A DNA stretch of 56,595 nt from Mesorhizobium alhagi CCNWXJ12-2 (GTDB lineage Bacteria; Pseudomonadota; Alphaproteobacteria; Rhizobiales; Rhizobiaceae). Below, piece after piece: positions 1 to 11,156 of this stretch. Below the pieces are notes generated by a model that was not told where the DNA came from, searched no databases, and saw only the letters and a program-made list of their open reading frames with translations. The DNA is taken from the NCBI RefSeq assembly GCF_000236565.1, contig NZ_AHAM01000173.1, positions 1-56,595 of the forward strand, in the 5' to 3' direction. The position numbers were made by a program, and so were the translations under genes. Position 1 is the stretch's first letter. Each line of letters starts with the position of its first letter.

Positions 1-843
1 CAGTTCATCAATTATCCGGCGATGACGGTCTACGAGAATATCGCATCGCCGCTGCGCGTCGCCGGCGCCAGCCAGGCGACGATCGACAGCGAGGTGAAGC
101 GCGCGGCCTCTCTTCTGAAGCTCACACCCTATCTCGACCGCACTCCGCTCAGCCTGTCCGGCGGACAGCAGCAGCGCACCGCGCTCGCCCGCGCCATCGT
201 CAAGAACGCCGGCCTGGTGCTGCTCGACGAGCCGCTCGCCAATCTCGACTACAAGCTGCGCGAGGAATTGCGCGCCGAGCTGCCAAAGATTTTTGCCGAA
301 ACCGGCGCGATCTTCGTCTACGCCACCACCGAGCCGCACGAAGCGCTGCTGCTCGGCGGCAATACGGCGACGCTGTCTGAAGGCCGCATCACGCAGTTCG
401 GGCCGACGATCGATGTGTTCCGCAAGCCCGACGATCTCCTGACCGCGAAGACCTTCGCCGACCCGCCGCTGAACACGATCGTGCTCAGGAAAAGCGGGTC
501 GCATTTCCTGCTAGACGGCGGCATCAATCTTCCGGTTCCGGCCGAGATGGCGCAGGCTGAAGACGGCGCATACACGATCGGCTTCCACCCCCATCACCTT
601 GCGCCACATGCCAAAACGATGTCGGCGGTGCCGATAACGGCAAAAGTCTCGATCACCGAAATCACCGGCTCGGAGAGCTTTGTGCATCTCGATTTCGCGG
701 ATGCGCGCTGGGTAATGCTGGCGCACGGCATCCGCGTGTTCGAGCCCGATGAAACCATCGAGGTGTTCATCGACCCGCGTCACATCATGGTCTTCGACGC
801 GAGCGGCCGCGCTGTCGCGGCGCCTCAGAAAATGGCGGCGTAA
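1..843 (+). CDS. glpS: Glycerol ABC transporter ATP-binding subunit GlpS (5' end missing)
   Basis: One of two ATPase subunits that drive glycerol import. The reading frame is open from base 1, where it starts inside the Q-loop, so the Walker A region lies outside the window; 280 residues are visible. The signature motif is canonical (LSGGQQQR) and Walker B is LVLLDEPLANLD. The switch region reads YATTEPHEA where most sugar-type ATPases have VTHDQ, so the catalytic H-loop histidine is replaced by threonine. A TOBE-like domain follows at the C-terminus. The stop lies 4 bases before glpT. The degenerate H-loop suggests an asymmetric heterodimer with GlpT, which still has its histidine. The assignment rests on gene order glpS-T-P-Q-(x)-U-V-K and is firm. 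Confidence 0.9.
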   Translation, partial: QFINYPAMTVYENIASPLRVAGASQATIDSEVKRAASLLKLTPYLDRTPLSLSGGQQQRTALARAIVKNAGLVLLDEPLANLDYKLREELRAELPKIFAETGAIFVYATTEPHEALLLGGNTATLSEGRITQFGPTIDVFRKPDDLLTAKTFADPPLNTIVLRKSGSHFLLDGGINLPVPAEMAQAEDGAYTIGFHPHHLAPHAKTMSAVPITAKVSITEITGSESFVHLDFADARWVMLAHGIRVFEPDETIEVFIDPRHIMVFDASGRAVAAPQKMAA

Positions 844-847
844 GAAC

Positions 848-1917
848 ATGGCGCGCATCGACCTGAACCACATCCGCCACGCATACATGCCCGATCCGAA
901 GTCGGACGCGGATTATGCTCTCAAGGAAGTGCACCACACATTCGAGGATGGCGGCGCCTATGCGCTGCTCGGCCCGTCGGGTTGCGGCAAGACCACGCTG
1001 TTGAACATCATTTCGGGCCTGCTGCATGCCTCGCACGGCGAACTGCTGTTCGACGGCAAGGATATCACGCGGCTGTCGACGCAGGAGCGCAACATCGCCC
1101 AGGTCTTCCAGTTCCCGGTGATCTACGACACCATGACCGTCTACGACAATCTGGCCTTCCCGCTGCGCAACCGCGGCGTGGCGGAGGCCGATGTCGACCG
1201 CAAGGTGCGCGAGACGCTGGAGATGATCGGCCTCGCCGACTGGGCGAAGCGGCGGGCGAGGGGGCTGACGGCCGACCAGAAGCAGAAGATATCGCTGGGC
1301 CGCGGCCTGGTGCGCTCCGACGTCAACGCCATCCTGTTCGACGAGCCGCTGACCGTTATCGACCCGCATATGAAATGGGTGCTGCGCTCGCAGTTGAAGC
1401 AGCTTCACCGGCGCTTCGGCTACACCATGGTTTACGTCACGCACGACCAGACCGAGGCGCTGACCTTCGCCGAGAAAGTCGTCGTCATGTATGACGGGGA
1501 GATCGTGCAGATCGGCACGCCGGCGGAACTGTTCGAGCGGCCGAAGCACACATTCGTCGGCTATTTCATCGGCTCGCCGGGCATGAACGTCATGCCCGTC
1601 GAGATCGACGGCCGCAACGCCCGGCTCGGCGGCCAGGTGATTGCGCTGCCCGGTGCACTGAAGGCGAAGGCCGGCGGCTCGACCGAACTCGGCATAAGGC
1701 CCGAATATGTCCGGCTCGGCAGCGAAGGCATGCCGGTCTCGGTCAGCAAGGTCGAGGACATCGGCCGCCACAAGGTCGTGCGCGCCAGCCTGGAGGGTCG
1801 CGAAATCGCGGCCATTCTCGGCGAGGACGAAAGCATCCCGGCCGACCCGAAGATCACCTTCGACCCGGCCGGCATCAACATCTACGCCGATTCCTGGCGC
1901 GTCGAGACGGGAGGCTG

Positions 1918-1918
<1 letters not shown>
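848..1918 (+). CDS. glpT: Glycerol ABC transporter ATP-binding subunit GlpT
   Basis: Second ATPase of the glycerol importer, 356 residues. Walker A is GPSGCGKTT (Lys48), Walker B is ILFDEP (162-167) and the H-loop VTHDQ has His199. The signature motif is degenerate, LTADQ at 140-144 instead of LSGGQ, which complements GlpS (good signature, poor H-loop). A TOBE/MalK-type regulatory domain occupies about residues 240-350. The start at 848 follows glpS by 4 bases; a longer reading from 749 would run into glpS and is unlikely. The TGA stop overlaps the ATG of glpP (1918), which indicates coupled translation. Confidence 0.92.
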
Positions 1919-2787
<869 letters not shown>

Positions 2788-2788
2788 G

Positions 2789-3709
2789 ATGACGGTGCGC
2801 GAACAGACGACAGCGAGCGCGGACGCACTGATGCGGCAAAGCCAGTCCGGAGCGGAGGCGCATTCGCTCAACGTGGCGCTGGCGCGCAAGATGCGCCGGC
2901 GCGGCGAGGAATCACGTTTCTGGTGGCTGGTGCCGACGATCTACATCATCTTCCTGATGCTGCCGATCTATTGGCTCATCAATATGAGCTTCAAGACCAA
3001 TCAGGAGATTCTGGGCGCCTTCTCGCTTTGGCCGCAGAACCCGACGCTGCGCAACTACACGGTGATCTTCACCGACCCGTCCTGGTACAAGGGTTACATC
3101 AACTCAATCATCTATGTGGTCATGAACACGGTGATTTCGGTCACCGTCGCGCTGCCGGCGGCCTACGCTTTCTCGCGCTACCGCTTCCTCGGCGACAAGC
3201 ATCTGTTCTTCTGGCTGCTCACCAACCGCATGGCTCCGCCCGCGGTGTTCGCGCTGCCCTTCTTCCAGCTCTATTCGGCCTTCGGCCTGATAGACACGCA
3301 TATCGCCGTGGCGCTGGCGCACTGTCTGTTCAACGTGCCGCTGGCCGTGTGGATACTCGAAGGCTTCATGTCGGGCGTGCCGAAGGAGATCGACGAGACC
3401 GCCTATATTGACGGCTATTCGTTCCCGCGCTTCTTCGTGAAGATATTTACGCCGCTGATCGCGAGCGGCATCGGCGTCGCAGCCTTCTTCTGTTTCATGT
3501 TCTCCTGGGTCGAACTTCTGATTGCGCGTACCTTGACCACCACGGACGCCAAGCCGATCGCCGCGATCATGACCCGCACCGTCTCGGCCTCCGGCCTGGA
3601 CTGGGGCGTGCTGGCGGCGGCCGGCGTGCTCACCATCATCCCGGGCGCGCTCGTCATCTGGTTCGTCCGCAACTACATCGCCAAGGGCTTTGCCCTGGGG
3701 AGGGTATGA
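2789..3709 (+). CDS. glpQ: Glycerol ABC transporter permease GlpQ
   Basis: Second permease of the glycerol importer, MalG/UgpE type, 306 residues from the ATG at 2789. An in-frame ATG at 2774 would overlap glpP by 14 bases; 2789 is preferred because a GGAG lies 7 bases upstream (2778-2781). The protein has a hydrophilic N-terminal stretch of about 45 residues, then six membrane spans, with the ATPase-docking loop at KEIDETAYIDGYSFPRFF. The TGA overlaps the next gene's start region. It is unrelated to the glycerophosphodiester phosphodiesterase also named GlpQ in enterobacteria. Confidence 0.9.
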   Translation: MTVREQTTASADALMRQSQSGAEAHSLNVALARKMRRRGEESRFWWLVPTIYIIFLMLPIYWLINMSFKTNQEILGAFSLWPQNPTLRNYTVIFTDPSWYKGYINSIIYVVMNTVISVTVALPAAYAFSRYRFLGDKHLFFWLLTNRMAPPAVFALPFFQLYSAFGLIDTHIAVALAHCLFNVPLAVWILEGFMSGVPKEIDETAYIDGYSFPRFFVKIFTPLIASGIGVAAFFCFMFSWVELLIARTLTTTDAKPIAAIMTRTVSASGLDWGVLAAAGVLTIIPGALVIWFVRNYIAKGFALGRV

Positions 3710-4050
3710 TGGAGAACCAAAATTCCATTCAGCTCGGTGAGATGAAGGGATTTACGGATCGACTGTTCGACACCCTTCGGCGTTCTGGCGTTGAAAGCCT
3801 TTCGGTTCCGCAGAATTTCTATTGGACAGTACATTCTTCCGACGCGTTCGCGTTAGCCGAAGCACCGGCTCCGACGATGGGAGATATTTGGGACGACCTG
3901 GCCGACCTCAGATGGGAACTCGTGGACACGCCGGACGAAGCGGTAACCCTCTGGCATGCGTGCGACCATCTTGCCGGCCTTTTCAAAGCTATCGCATCCG
4001 CCGACATCGATGGTCGGCTAAAGAACAGCAAGGCAGGGAGCCGTAAATGA
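3706..4050 (+). CDS. Small hypothetical protein inside the glycerol operon
   Basis: A 114-residue soluble protein with no signal peptide or membrane span. It overlaps glpQ by 4 bases and glpU by 4 bases (ATGA at 4047-4050), and a strong GGGGAGGG precedes it at 3697-3704, so it is translated with the operon. ATGs lie at 3706 and 3709, and 3709 has the better spacing. Visible features are FYWTV near residue 38, a central PTMGDIWDDLADL block, and an acidic, helix-rich second half. The Tyr-Trp and DD..L spacing reminds me of small uncharacterised bacterial proteins with a YYW...IGQL.DDW pattern, but I cannot assign a family. Rhizobial operons described as glpSTPQUV do not include it. Function unknown. 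Confidence 0.75.
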   Translation: MMENQNSIQLGEMKGFTDRLFDTLRRSGVESLSVPQNFYWTVHSSDAFALAEAPAPTMGDIWDDLADLRWELVDTPDEAVTLWHACDHLAGLFKAIASADIDGRLKNSKAGSRK

Positions 4051-4328
4051 ACTTCTCCTGGATGGCCTGGACCTGGCCGACCGCCGCCTTCTTTGCCACC
4101 ATCTTCCTGCTGCTTTGCGGCATGGCGGTCTGGGAATACGCTTCGCCCGGCGGCAATCCGCGCGTCGGCCTGTTGCGCTTCGAGACGACGCGCGGCGACC
4201 GTCTGTTTATCTCGCTGCTCGGCAGCGCCTACATCCATCTCGCTTGGCTGGGTCTCATCGGACCCAACCTGTGGTGGGCTCTCGCCCTTTCCGTGGTCTA
4301 CGCGATCGGCGTATTCCGCTTTGTCTAG
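4047..4328 (+). CDS. glpU: DUF2160 small membrane protein GlpU
   Basis: A 93-residue inner-membrane protein with three hydrophobic segments (about residues 8-28, 50-72 and 74-92), of the DUF2160 family that accompanies rhizobial glycerol transporters. The conserved middle part reads GGNPRVGLLRFETTRGDRLF. Its exact role is unknown; by position it is an accessory membrane component of the GlpSTPQV importer. The start overlaps the preceding gene's stop (ATGA). A stem-loop lies between it and glpV. Confidence 0.88.
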   Translation: MNFSWMAWTWPTAAFFATIFLLLCGMAVWEYASPGGNPRVGLLRFETTRGDRLFISLLGSAYIHLAWLGLIGPNLWWALALSVVYAIGVFRFV

Positions 4329-4341
4329 GGCGGGCATTGAT

Positions 4342-4369
4342 CGGAGCGCCGCGTAACGCGAACGCTCCG
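4342..4369 (+). promoter_or_regulatory. Stem-loop upstream of glpV
   Basis: A perfect 7-bp stem, CGGAGCG (4342-4348) and CGCTCCG (4363-4369), with a 14-base loop in the 73-base gap between glpU and glpV. No T-run follows, so it is not a typical terminator. It may be an mRNA processing or stabilising element that allows the binding protein to be made in excess; this is inference. Confidence 0.4.
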
Positions 4370-4401
4370 GTGGAACTTGTAACTGTAACGGGAGGAAACC
4401 C

Positions 4402-6126
<1,725 letters not shown>

Positions 6127-6154
6127 TAGCGGCGTCTGCTGCGATCGACATGAG

Positions 6155-6187
6155 GGGAGGCGGCGTGAATGCCGGCTCCCTTCTTCT
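6155..6187 (+). terminator. Attenuating stem-loop between glpV and glpK
   Basis: GGGAG and CGGC (6155-6159, 6161-6164) pair with GCCG and CTCCC (6171-6174, 6176-6180) around a 6-base loop, with one G/G mismatch, and TTCTTCT follows. This could reduce transcription from the abundant binding-protein gene into glpK; glpK has its own strong ribosome-binding site (GAGGAGGG). Confidence 0.5.
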
Positions 6188-6206
6188 ATAGTGTAGAGGA
6201 GGGATC

Positions 6207-7697
6207 ATGACCGGCTTCATTCTCGCCATAGACCAGGGAACGACGTCCAGCCGCGCCATCGTGTTCGACGGCTCGATGAAACCCGTAGGCTCCGGCCAGA
6301 AGGAATTCACGCAGCATTTTCCGGCCTCCGGATGGGTCGAGCACGACCCCGAGGAAATCTGGTCGACGGTTCTATGGTCGGTGAAAGAAGCCTTGACCAA
6401 GGCTGGCCTTTCGGCAAGCGACATTTCCGCTATCGGCATCACCAACCAGCGCGAGACCGTCGTGATCTGGGACAGAGCGACAGGCGAGCCGATCCACAAT
6501 GCCATCGTCTGGCAGGATCGCCGCACGGCGAAGCTCTGCGAGAAACTCAAGGAGCAGGGGCTCGAGGAAAAGTTCTCGGAGAAGACCGGGCTGCTGCTCG
6601 ATCCGTATTTCTCGGGCACCAAGATCGCCTGGCTGCTCGACGAGATGAAGGGAGCGCGCGAACGTGCCGAGAAGGGCGAACTGCTCGCCGGCACCATCGA
6701 CAGCTTTTTGATCTGGCGGCTGACCGGCGGCAAGGTGCACGCGACCGACGCGACCAACGCCTCGCGCACGCTGGTCTACAACATAGCGAAGAACGAGTGG
6801 GACGCCGAGCTTCTCGACATTCTACGCATTCCGGCCTCACTCCTGCCCGAGGTGAAGGATTGCGCCGATGATTATGGATTCACGGAGAAATCCCTGTTCG
6901 GCGCCGAAATCCCGATCATGGGGGTGGCCGGCGATCAGCAGGCGGCGACGATCGGCCAGGCCTGCTTCGAGCCGGGCATGATGAAATCGACCTACGGCAC
7001 CGGCTGCTTCGCGCTGCTCAACACCGGCGGCGACCTTTGCCGTTCGAAGAACCGGCTGCTGACCACGATCGCCTACCGGCTGAACGGCCGGACCACCTAC
7101 GCTCTGGAAGGCTCCATCTTCGTCGCCGGGGCCGCGGTCCAGTGGCTGCGCGACGGCATCAAGGTGATCGGCAAGGCCGAGCACAGCGGCGAACTGGCGG
7201 CAAAAGCCGACGAGACGCAAAGCGTCTACCTGGTGCCGGCCTTTGTCGGGCTCGGCGCGCCGCACTGGGATGCCGATGCGCGCGGCGCGATCTTCGGGCT
7301 GACCCGCAACACCGGGCCGGCGGAATTTGCCCGCGCGGCACTGGAATCCGTGGCATTTCAGACCCGTGACCTGCTCGACGCGATGAAGAAGGACTGGACG
7401 GGCGGCGGCGGCAGGACCGTGCTGCGCGTCGACGGCGGCATGGTGGCGTCCGACTGGACGATGCAACGGCTGGCTGATCTGCTCGACGCGCCGGTTGACA
7501 GGCCGACCATACTGGAAACCACTGCGCTGGGCGCAGCCTGGCTCGCCGGCTCCGGCGCTGGCGTCTGGCCGAATGCAAAGAAGTTTGCCGAGACCTGGGC
7601 GCTCGACCGTCGCTTCGAGCCGCAAATGGATGAGGGTCTGCGTTCGACGAAGCTGAAGGGCTGGCGCGATGCGGTCAGGCGCACGCTGAGCCACTGA
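6207..7697 (+). CDS. glpK: Glycerol kinase
   Basis: Cytosolic FGGY-family kinase that phosphorylates glycerol to sn-glycerol 3-phosphate with ATP, trapping glycerol imported by GlpSTPQUV. The length of 496 residues is normal. The N-terminal phosphate-binding motif is [13 protein letters not shown], and the substrate region includes TNQRET and WQDRR. The second FGGY segments are present ([34 protein letters not shown]). The start at 6207 has GAGGAGGG just upstream. Probably the last gene of the operon, since an inverted repeat follows. No glpD is in the window. Confidence 0.96.
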   Translation: MTGFILAIDQGTTSSRAIVFDGSMKPVGSGQKEFTQHFPASGWVEHDPEEIWSTVLWSVKEALTKAGLSASDISAIGITNQRETVVIWDRATGEPIHNAIVWQDRRTAKLCEKLKEQGLEEKFSEKTGLLLDPYFSGTKIAWLLDEMKGARERAEKGELLAGTIDSFLIWRLTGGKVHATDATNASRTLVYNIAKNEWDAELLDILRIPASLLPEVKDCADDYGFTEKSLFGAEIPIMGVAGDQQAATIGQACFEPGMMKSTYGTGCFALLNTGGDLCRSKNRLLTTIAYRLNGRTTYALEGSIFVAGAAVQWLRDGIKVIGKAEHSGELAAKADETQSVYLVPAFVGLGAPHWDADARGAIFGLTRNTGPAEFARAALESVAFQTRDLLDAMKKDWTGGGGRTVLRVDGGMVASDWTMQRLADLLDAPVDRPTILETTALGAAWLAGSGAGVWPNAKKFAETWALDRRFEPQMDEGLRSTKLKGWRDAVRRTLSH

Positions 7698-7712
7698 CCG
7701 AGTGCAAGGCAG

Positions 7713-7745
7713 GAAAAAAACCCGCGCCGGGAAGGCACGGGTTTT
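7713..7745. terminator. Bidirectional terminator between glpK and the BA14K gene
   Basis: AAAACCCG (7717-7724) pairs with CGGGTTTT (7738-7745), extended inward by GCC/GGC with one mismatch, around a 5-base loop. Read on the minus strand the stem is followed by seven T, a strong intrinsic terminator for the BA14K gene. On the plus strand it ends in TTTT and would also stop glpK transcription. Confidence 0.75.
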
Positions 7746-7768
7746 CGGGTCAGCACGAGGCCAAACGA

Positions 7769-8299
7769 TCAGCTATAGGGCGAGTTGCACTGCCGGCGCG
7801 GACCGTTGTAGGGCTGGAAGGTGTTGTCCGACGCGCGGTACGAGCGGTAGCGGTCGTAGCACCACTGGACATGTGCATTGCCGCCGCGCACGACCACTCT
7901 CGGGCGGTCGTTAATTGCGCTGCCGATGATCGCGCCGGTGATGAAGGCCGCTGCCGGGAACCAGAAGTCGCCGTGGCGGCGATAGCCCGGACGATAGGAG
8001 CGGTAGCCGCGGTGGCCTCTGTACCAGCCATACCTGTCACGATCCCGACGGACAGACCGCCGGAAGTCGCGGCGGTCACGGATGCCGCGGCGGAATTCGC
8101 GACGATCACCGCGGAACTGGCGGCGAAGCCATCTTTCTTCCATCACCTCGCGGCCGCGCGACTGAACCTTGATGATATCAGACTGAGCAACCGGAGCTTG
8201 GGGAGCAACCAGCGGAACTGCATTTACCGGCACGGCCGACGCAATCGCGAAGGACGCGGCCAGCGTGGTGGCGCAAAGGCCGGATAGGATTTTTCTCAT
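7769..8299 (-). CDS. BA14K-family secreted protein
   Basis: A 176-residue exported protein. The signal peptide is residues 1 to about 27 (MRKILSG, hydrophobic core, AVPVNA). The middle is an extremely Arg-rich, low-complexity stretch (RRxFRRxxRDRR, residues about 58-110) followed by a glycine-rich hydrophobic segment ([11 protein letters not shown]). The C-terminus is the BA14K signature with [16 protein letters not shown] and a PRRQC ending, named after a 14-kDa Brucella antigen. The start at 8299 has GGAG upstream; a longer reading to 8362 lacks one. A general-stress-type promoter lies about 45-69 bases upstream. Likely a periplasmic or surface protein; biochemical role unknown. Confidence 0.88.
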   Translation of the reverse strand: MRKILSGLCATTLAASFAIASAVPVNAVPLVAPQAPVAQSDIIKVQSRGREVMEERWLRRQFRGDRREFRRGIRDRRDFRRSVRRDRDRYGWYRGHRGYRSYRPGYRRHGDFWFPAAAFITGAIIGSAINDRPRVVVRGGNAHVQWCYDRYRSYRASDNTFQPYNGPRRQCNSPYS

Positions 8300-8343
8300 G
8301 AGCTTTCTCCTCATAGGGCTGTGCCTGTCCCTTATGGCCGTTG

Positions 8344-8368
8344 AACGACCGAGCCATGCCATGGTTCC
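8344..8368 (-). promoter_or_regulatory. EcfG-type (RpoE2) general stress promoter of the BA14K gene
   Basis: On the minus strand GGAAC (8368-8364) is followed after exactly 16 bases by CGTT (8347-8344). This matches the GGAAC-N16/17-CGTT consensus known for the alphaproteobacterial general stress sigma factor. The -10 element lies about 45 bases before the BA14K start codon. The rest of the 8300-8631 gap shows no gene. Confidence 0.65.
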
Positions 8369-8631
8369 GGCAAAAATGCCAAGTTACTGATAAGTAATAC
8401 TTCTTGCCGCCGCAGGGGAACAAGCGGCAAGGCCCCGCGCGAGCGTTCAAAGCCGGCGCTTTTTCCGGTTGACCGGCCCAAACACTCTCCCTATGTTCCG
8501 CCGCACTTTCAAAGGGCGTCTGAACGCCCCTGAAAAGCCGGCAGTTGCAGGGCGCCTGACCTCGGTGATTCGCCGATGAACCGGACGGCTCGGTCGAGCA
8601 TATTTGCGCAACAGCTGCGGCGCGTTGGTGA

Positions 8632-8706
8632 GGGCGGGTAGCTCAGTGGTAGAGCATTCGACTTTTAATCGAATGGCCGTGGGTTCGATCCCCACCCCGC
8701 CTACCA
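8632..8706 (+). tRNA. tRNA-Lys (UUU)
   Basis: A 75-base cloverleaf: acceptor GGGCGGG with CCCGCCT (one terminal G-U), D-arm GCTC/GAGC, anticodon stem TTCGA/TCGAA with loop CTTTTAA (anticodon TTT), T-arm GTGGG/CCCAC with loop TTCGATC, and an encoded CCA end. Confidence 0.97.
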
Positions 8707-8816
8707 GTCCACCAGATCACGACAAACCTGCGACACGGCGTCCAGCCACGCAATGGTGATTGGAGACGCGCCGGCCGAGCGTCTATAGGCGGACAAACAG
8801 TCACGCGGCAGGCAAC

Positions 8817-9566
8817 ATGGCGATCGACATAGGTTTTCTGAGCGCAATAGGGGCGGGCGCGATCTCGTTCCTTTCGCCCTGCGTCCTGCCGCTGGTGCCG
8901 CCCTATCTCTGCTATATGGCGGGCGTCTCGGTCGAGGATTTTCGCGCCGATGGGGGCGGCGCGGCGGTCAAGTCCGGCACGCGGAGCGCTCTGCTCGTGA
9001 CATCCTTCGCCTTCGTGCTCGGCTTCACCACGGTTTTCGTGGCGCTGGGGGCCGGCGCTTCGACCATCGGCCGGCTGCTGCGTGTGTGGCAGGATCCGCT
9101 GGCTATGGCGGCGGGCGTCCTCATCATCCTGATGGGCCTCAATTTCCTCGGGGTCCTGCGCATTCCGTTCCTGTCGCGCGAGGCGCGTTTCCAGTCACAG
9201 GGCAAGCCGGCCAGTACGCTGGCTGCCTATGTTATGGGCCTCGCCTTCGCCTTTGGTTGGACTCCCTGCATCGGGCCGGTTCTCGGGCCAATCCTGACAC
9301 TGGCGGGCGGACGCGAGACGGTCGGCGAGGGCGCTGCCCTGCTTGCCGCCTATTCGCTCGGCCTCGGCATTCCCTTCCTCGTCGCCGCGCTGTTTTCCGG
9401 CGCCTTCATGCGCTTTCTCGGGCGTTTTAAGGTACACCTCGGCCGTGTCGAAAAGGCGATTGGAGCAATGCTGGTCGTGGCCGGCGTGTTCTTCCTCACC
9501 GGCGGCATGCAGGCGGCTTCCTACTGGCTGCTGGAGACCTTTCCGGCGCTGGGGCGGCTTGGGTAG
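8817..9566 (+). CDS. ccdA: Cytochrome c biogenesis protein CcdA
   Basis: Inner-membrane thiol-disulfide transporter of the DsbD/CcdA family, 249 residues, six hydrophobic segments. It carries electrons from cytoplasmic thioredoxin to periplasmic partners, typically for cytochrome c maturation. The redox cysteines sit in the expected places: FLSPCVLPLVPPY near residue 22 and FGWTPCIGPVLGP in the middle. The start at 8817 (MAIDIGFLS) is chosen because the family starts just before the first span; an in-frame reading from 8760 adds a non-conserved leader. It stands alone between tRNA-Lys and glmU. Confidence 0.92.
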   Translation: MAIDIGFLSAIGAGAISFLSPCVLPLVPPYLCYMAGVSVEDFRADGGGAAVKSGTRSALLVTSFAFVLGFTTVFVALGAGASTIGRLLRVWQDPLAMAAGVLIILMGLNFLGVLRIPFLSREARFQSQGKPASTLAAYVMGLAFAFGWTPCIGPVLGPILTLAGGRETVGEGAALLAAYSLGLGIPFLVAALFSGAFMRFLGRFKVHLGRVEKAIGAMLVVAGVFFLTGGMQAASYWLLETFPALGRLG

Positions 9567-9679
9567 GGTTTGCTGATCAAGAGTCAGCTGCCGGGCATCG
9601 AAATTCAGCCGCATTTGGAAGGCGGTGCGAGGGGTGCTAGAAATATGCACGCGAATCCTGCACTTGCTCCGGATATTCC

Positions 9680-11026
9680 ATGACAAAAAGAACCTGCCTG
9701 TCGATCATTCTCGCCGCCGGCGAAGGCACGAGGATGAAGAGCGCGCTGCCCAAGGTGCTGCACAAGATTGCGGGTCTGCCGATGGTGGCTCACGTCGCAA
9801 ATGCAGCTGAATCGGCCGGCGGCGAGATCGCGCTGGTTATCGGCCATGGCGCCGAACAGTTGCGTGCGGCCGCGCGGTCGTTTGCGCCGGGCGCCGAAAT
9901 CTTCGTCCAGGAAAAAAGGCTCGGCACGGCGCACGCAGTGCTGGCCGCTCGCGAGGCGATCGCGAAAGGCTATGACGACATTCTGGTGATGTTCGGAGAT
10001 ACTCCGCTGCTGGAGCCGGATGCGCTGCTGCAGGCCAGAGCCGAATTGGCCAAGGGCGCCGCAGTGGTCGTCGTTGGCTTCCGCACCATCGATCCGACCG
10101 GCTATGGCAGGCTGATCGAGGAGAATGGCGCGCTCGTCGCCATACGCGAGGAGAAGGATTGCACCGAAGCGGAGAAGAAGATCGGCTTTTGCAATGGCGG
10201 TCTGATGGCGATCGCCGGAGAGCATGCGCTGGCCCTGCTCGACACCGTCGGAAACGCCAATGCCAAGGGTGAGTATTATCTCACCGATATTGTCGAGATT
10301 GCCCGAAAACGCGGCCTGCAGGTCGTGGCCACCGAAGCGAGTTTCGAGAATGCGCTGGGCATCAACAACCGCGCCGAACTGGCCGAGGCCGAGGCGATCT
10401 GGCAGCGCCGCCGCCGCCGCGCAATGATGCTTTCGGGTGTGACGCTGATTGCGCCCGAGACTGTTTTCTTTTCACACGACACCGAGATCGGCGCGGAAAC
10501 CATCGTCGAGCCCAACGTGTTCTTCGGCCCGGGCGTGAAGATAGCGGCGGGGGCGAATATCCACGCTTTCTGCCATATCGAAGGCGCGGAGATCGGGGCG
10601 GGCTGCGATGTCGGCCCGTTCGCCCGGCTGCGTCCGGGCGCGGATCTCCGAGAGAAGGCCAAGGTAGGCAATTTCTGCGAGGTCAAGAAGGCCACCATCG
10701 AGCCCGGCGCGAAGGTCAACCATCTGACCTATATCGGCGATGCGCGCGTCGGTGCGGGGGCCAATATCGGGGCCGGCACCATCACCTGCAATTACGACGG
10801 CTACTCCAAATTCTTCACCGACATCGGCGCCGGCGCGTTCGTCGGTTCGAACTCCTCGCTGGTCGCGCCGATTTCCATCGGGGCCAGGGCCTATGTGGCG
10901 TCCGGCAGCGTGATCACCGAAAGCGTGCCGGACGACGCGCTGGCTTTCGGTCGCGCGCGGCAGAAGAACTTGCCGGAAAAGGCTCGCGAATTGCGCGAAC
11001 GGCGCGCCGGCGCAGCGAAGAAGTAG
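9680..11026 (+). CDS. glmU: Bifunctional GlmU (GlcNAc-1-P uridyltransferase / GlcN-1-P acetyltransferase)
   Basis: Cytosolic enzyme that acetylates glucosamine-1-phosphate and couples it to UTP to give UDP-GlcNAc for peptidoglycan and LPS, 448 residues. The N-terminal nucleotidyltransferase motif is [20 protein letters not shown], with GDTPL further on. The C-terminal half (about 250-420) is a left-handed beta-helix of hexapeptide repeats ([33 protein letters not shown], ending [11 protein letters not shown]). It lies directly upstream of glmS, which makes its substrate precursor. Confidence 0.97.
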   Translation: MTKRTCLSIILAAGEGTRMKSALPKVLHKIAGLPMVAHVANAAESAGGEIALVIGHGAEQLRAAARSFAPGAEIFVQEKRLGTAHAVLAAREAIAKGYDDILVMFGDTPLLEPDALLQARAELAKGAAVVVVGFRTIDPTGYGRLIEENGALVAIREEKDCTEAEKKIGFCNGGLMAIAGEHALALLDTVGNANAKGEYYLTDIVEIARKRGLQVVATEASFENALGINNRAELAEAEAIWQRRRRRAMMLSGVTLIAPETVFFSHDTEIGAETIVEPNVFFGPGVKIAAGANIHAFCHIEGAEIGAGCDVGPFARLRPGADLREKAKVGNFCEVKKATIEPGAKVNHLTYIGDARVGAGANIGAGTITCNYDGYSKFFTDIGAGAFVGSNSSLVAPISIGARAYVASGSVITESVPDDALAFGRARQKNLPEKARELRERRAGAAKK

Positions 11027-11075
11027 GCGTGAAAGGCGGTTCGGGTACTGTTTTCGTCATTATTGGCTGACATGA

Positions 11076-11096
11076 AAAGTCACCGAAAGTGACTTT
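11076..11096 (+). promoter_or_regulatory. Stem-loop between glmU and glmS
   Basis: AAAGTCAC (11076-11083) and GTGACTTT (11089-11096) form an 8-bp stem with a 5-base loop CGAAA in the 130-base glmU-glmS gap. No clean T-run follows. It may be a weak terminator of glmU or part of the glmS leader. It does not look like the glmS ribozyme. Confidence 0.4.
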
Positions 11097-11156
11097 CGCC
11101 GGATCGCCGGACTTTCTAAACAGCGACCTGGGTTTAGGCGTAAATGGGGATTGGGC

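Noticed and set aside
8447-8695. Minus-strand peptide beginning MGIEPTAIRLKVECSTTELP
   Set aside because: This is the well-known false translation of a tRNA gene (tRNA-Lys at 8632-8706).
11027-11156. glmS ribozyme or riboswitch in the glmS leader
   Set aside because: The gap is only 130 bases and holds a simple hairpin; the ribozyme core is not recognisable and the class is typical of Gram-positive bacteria.
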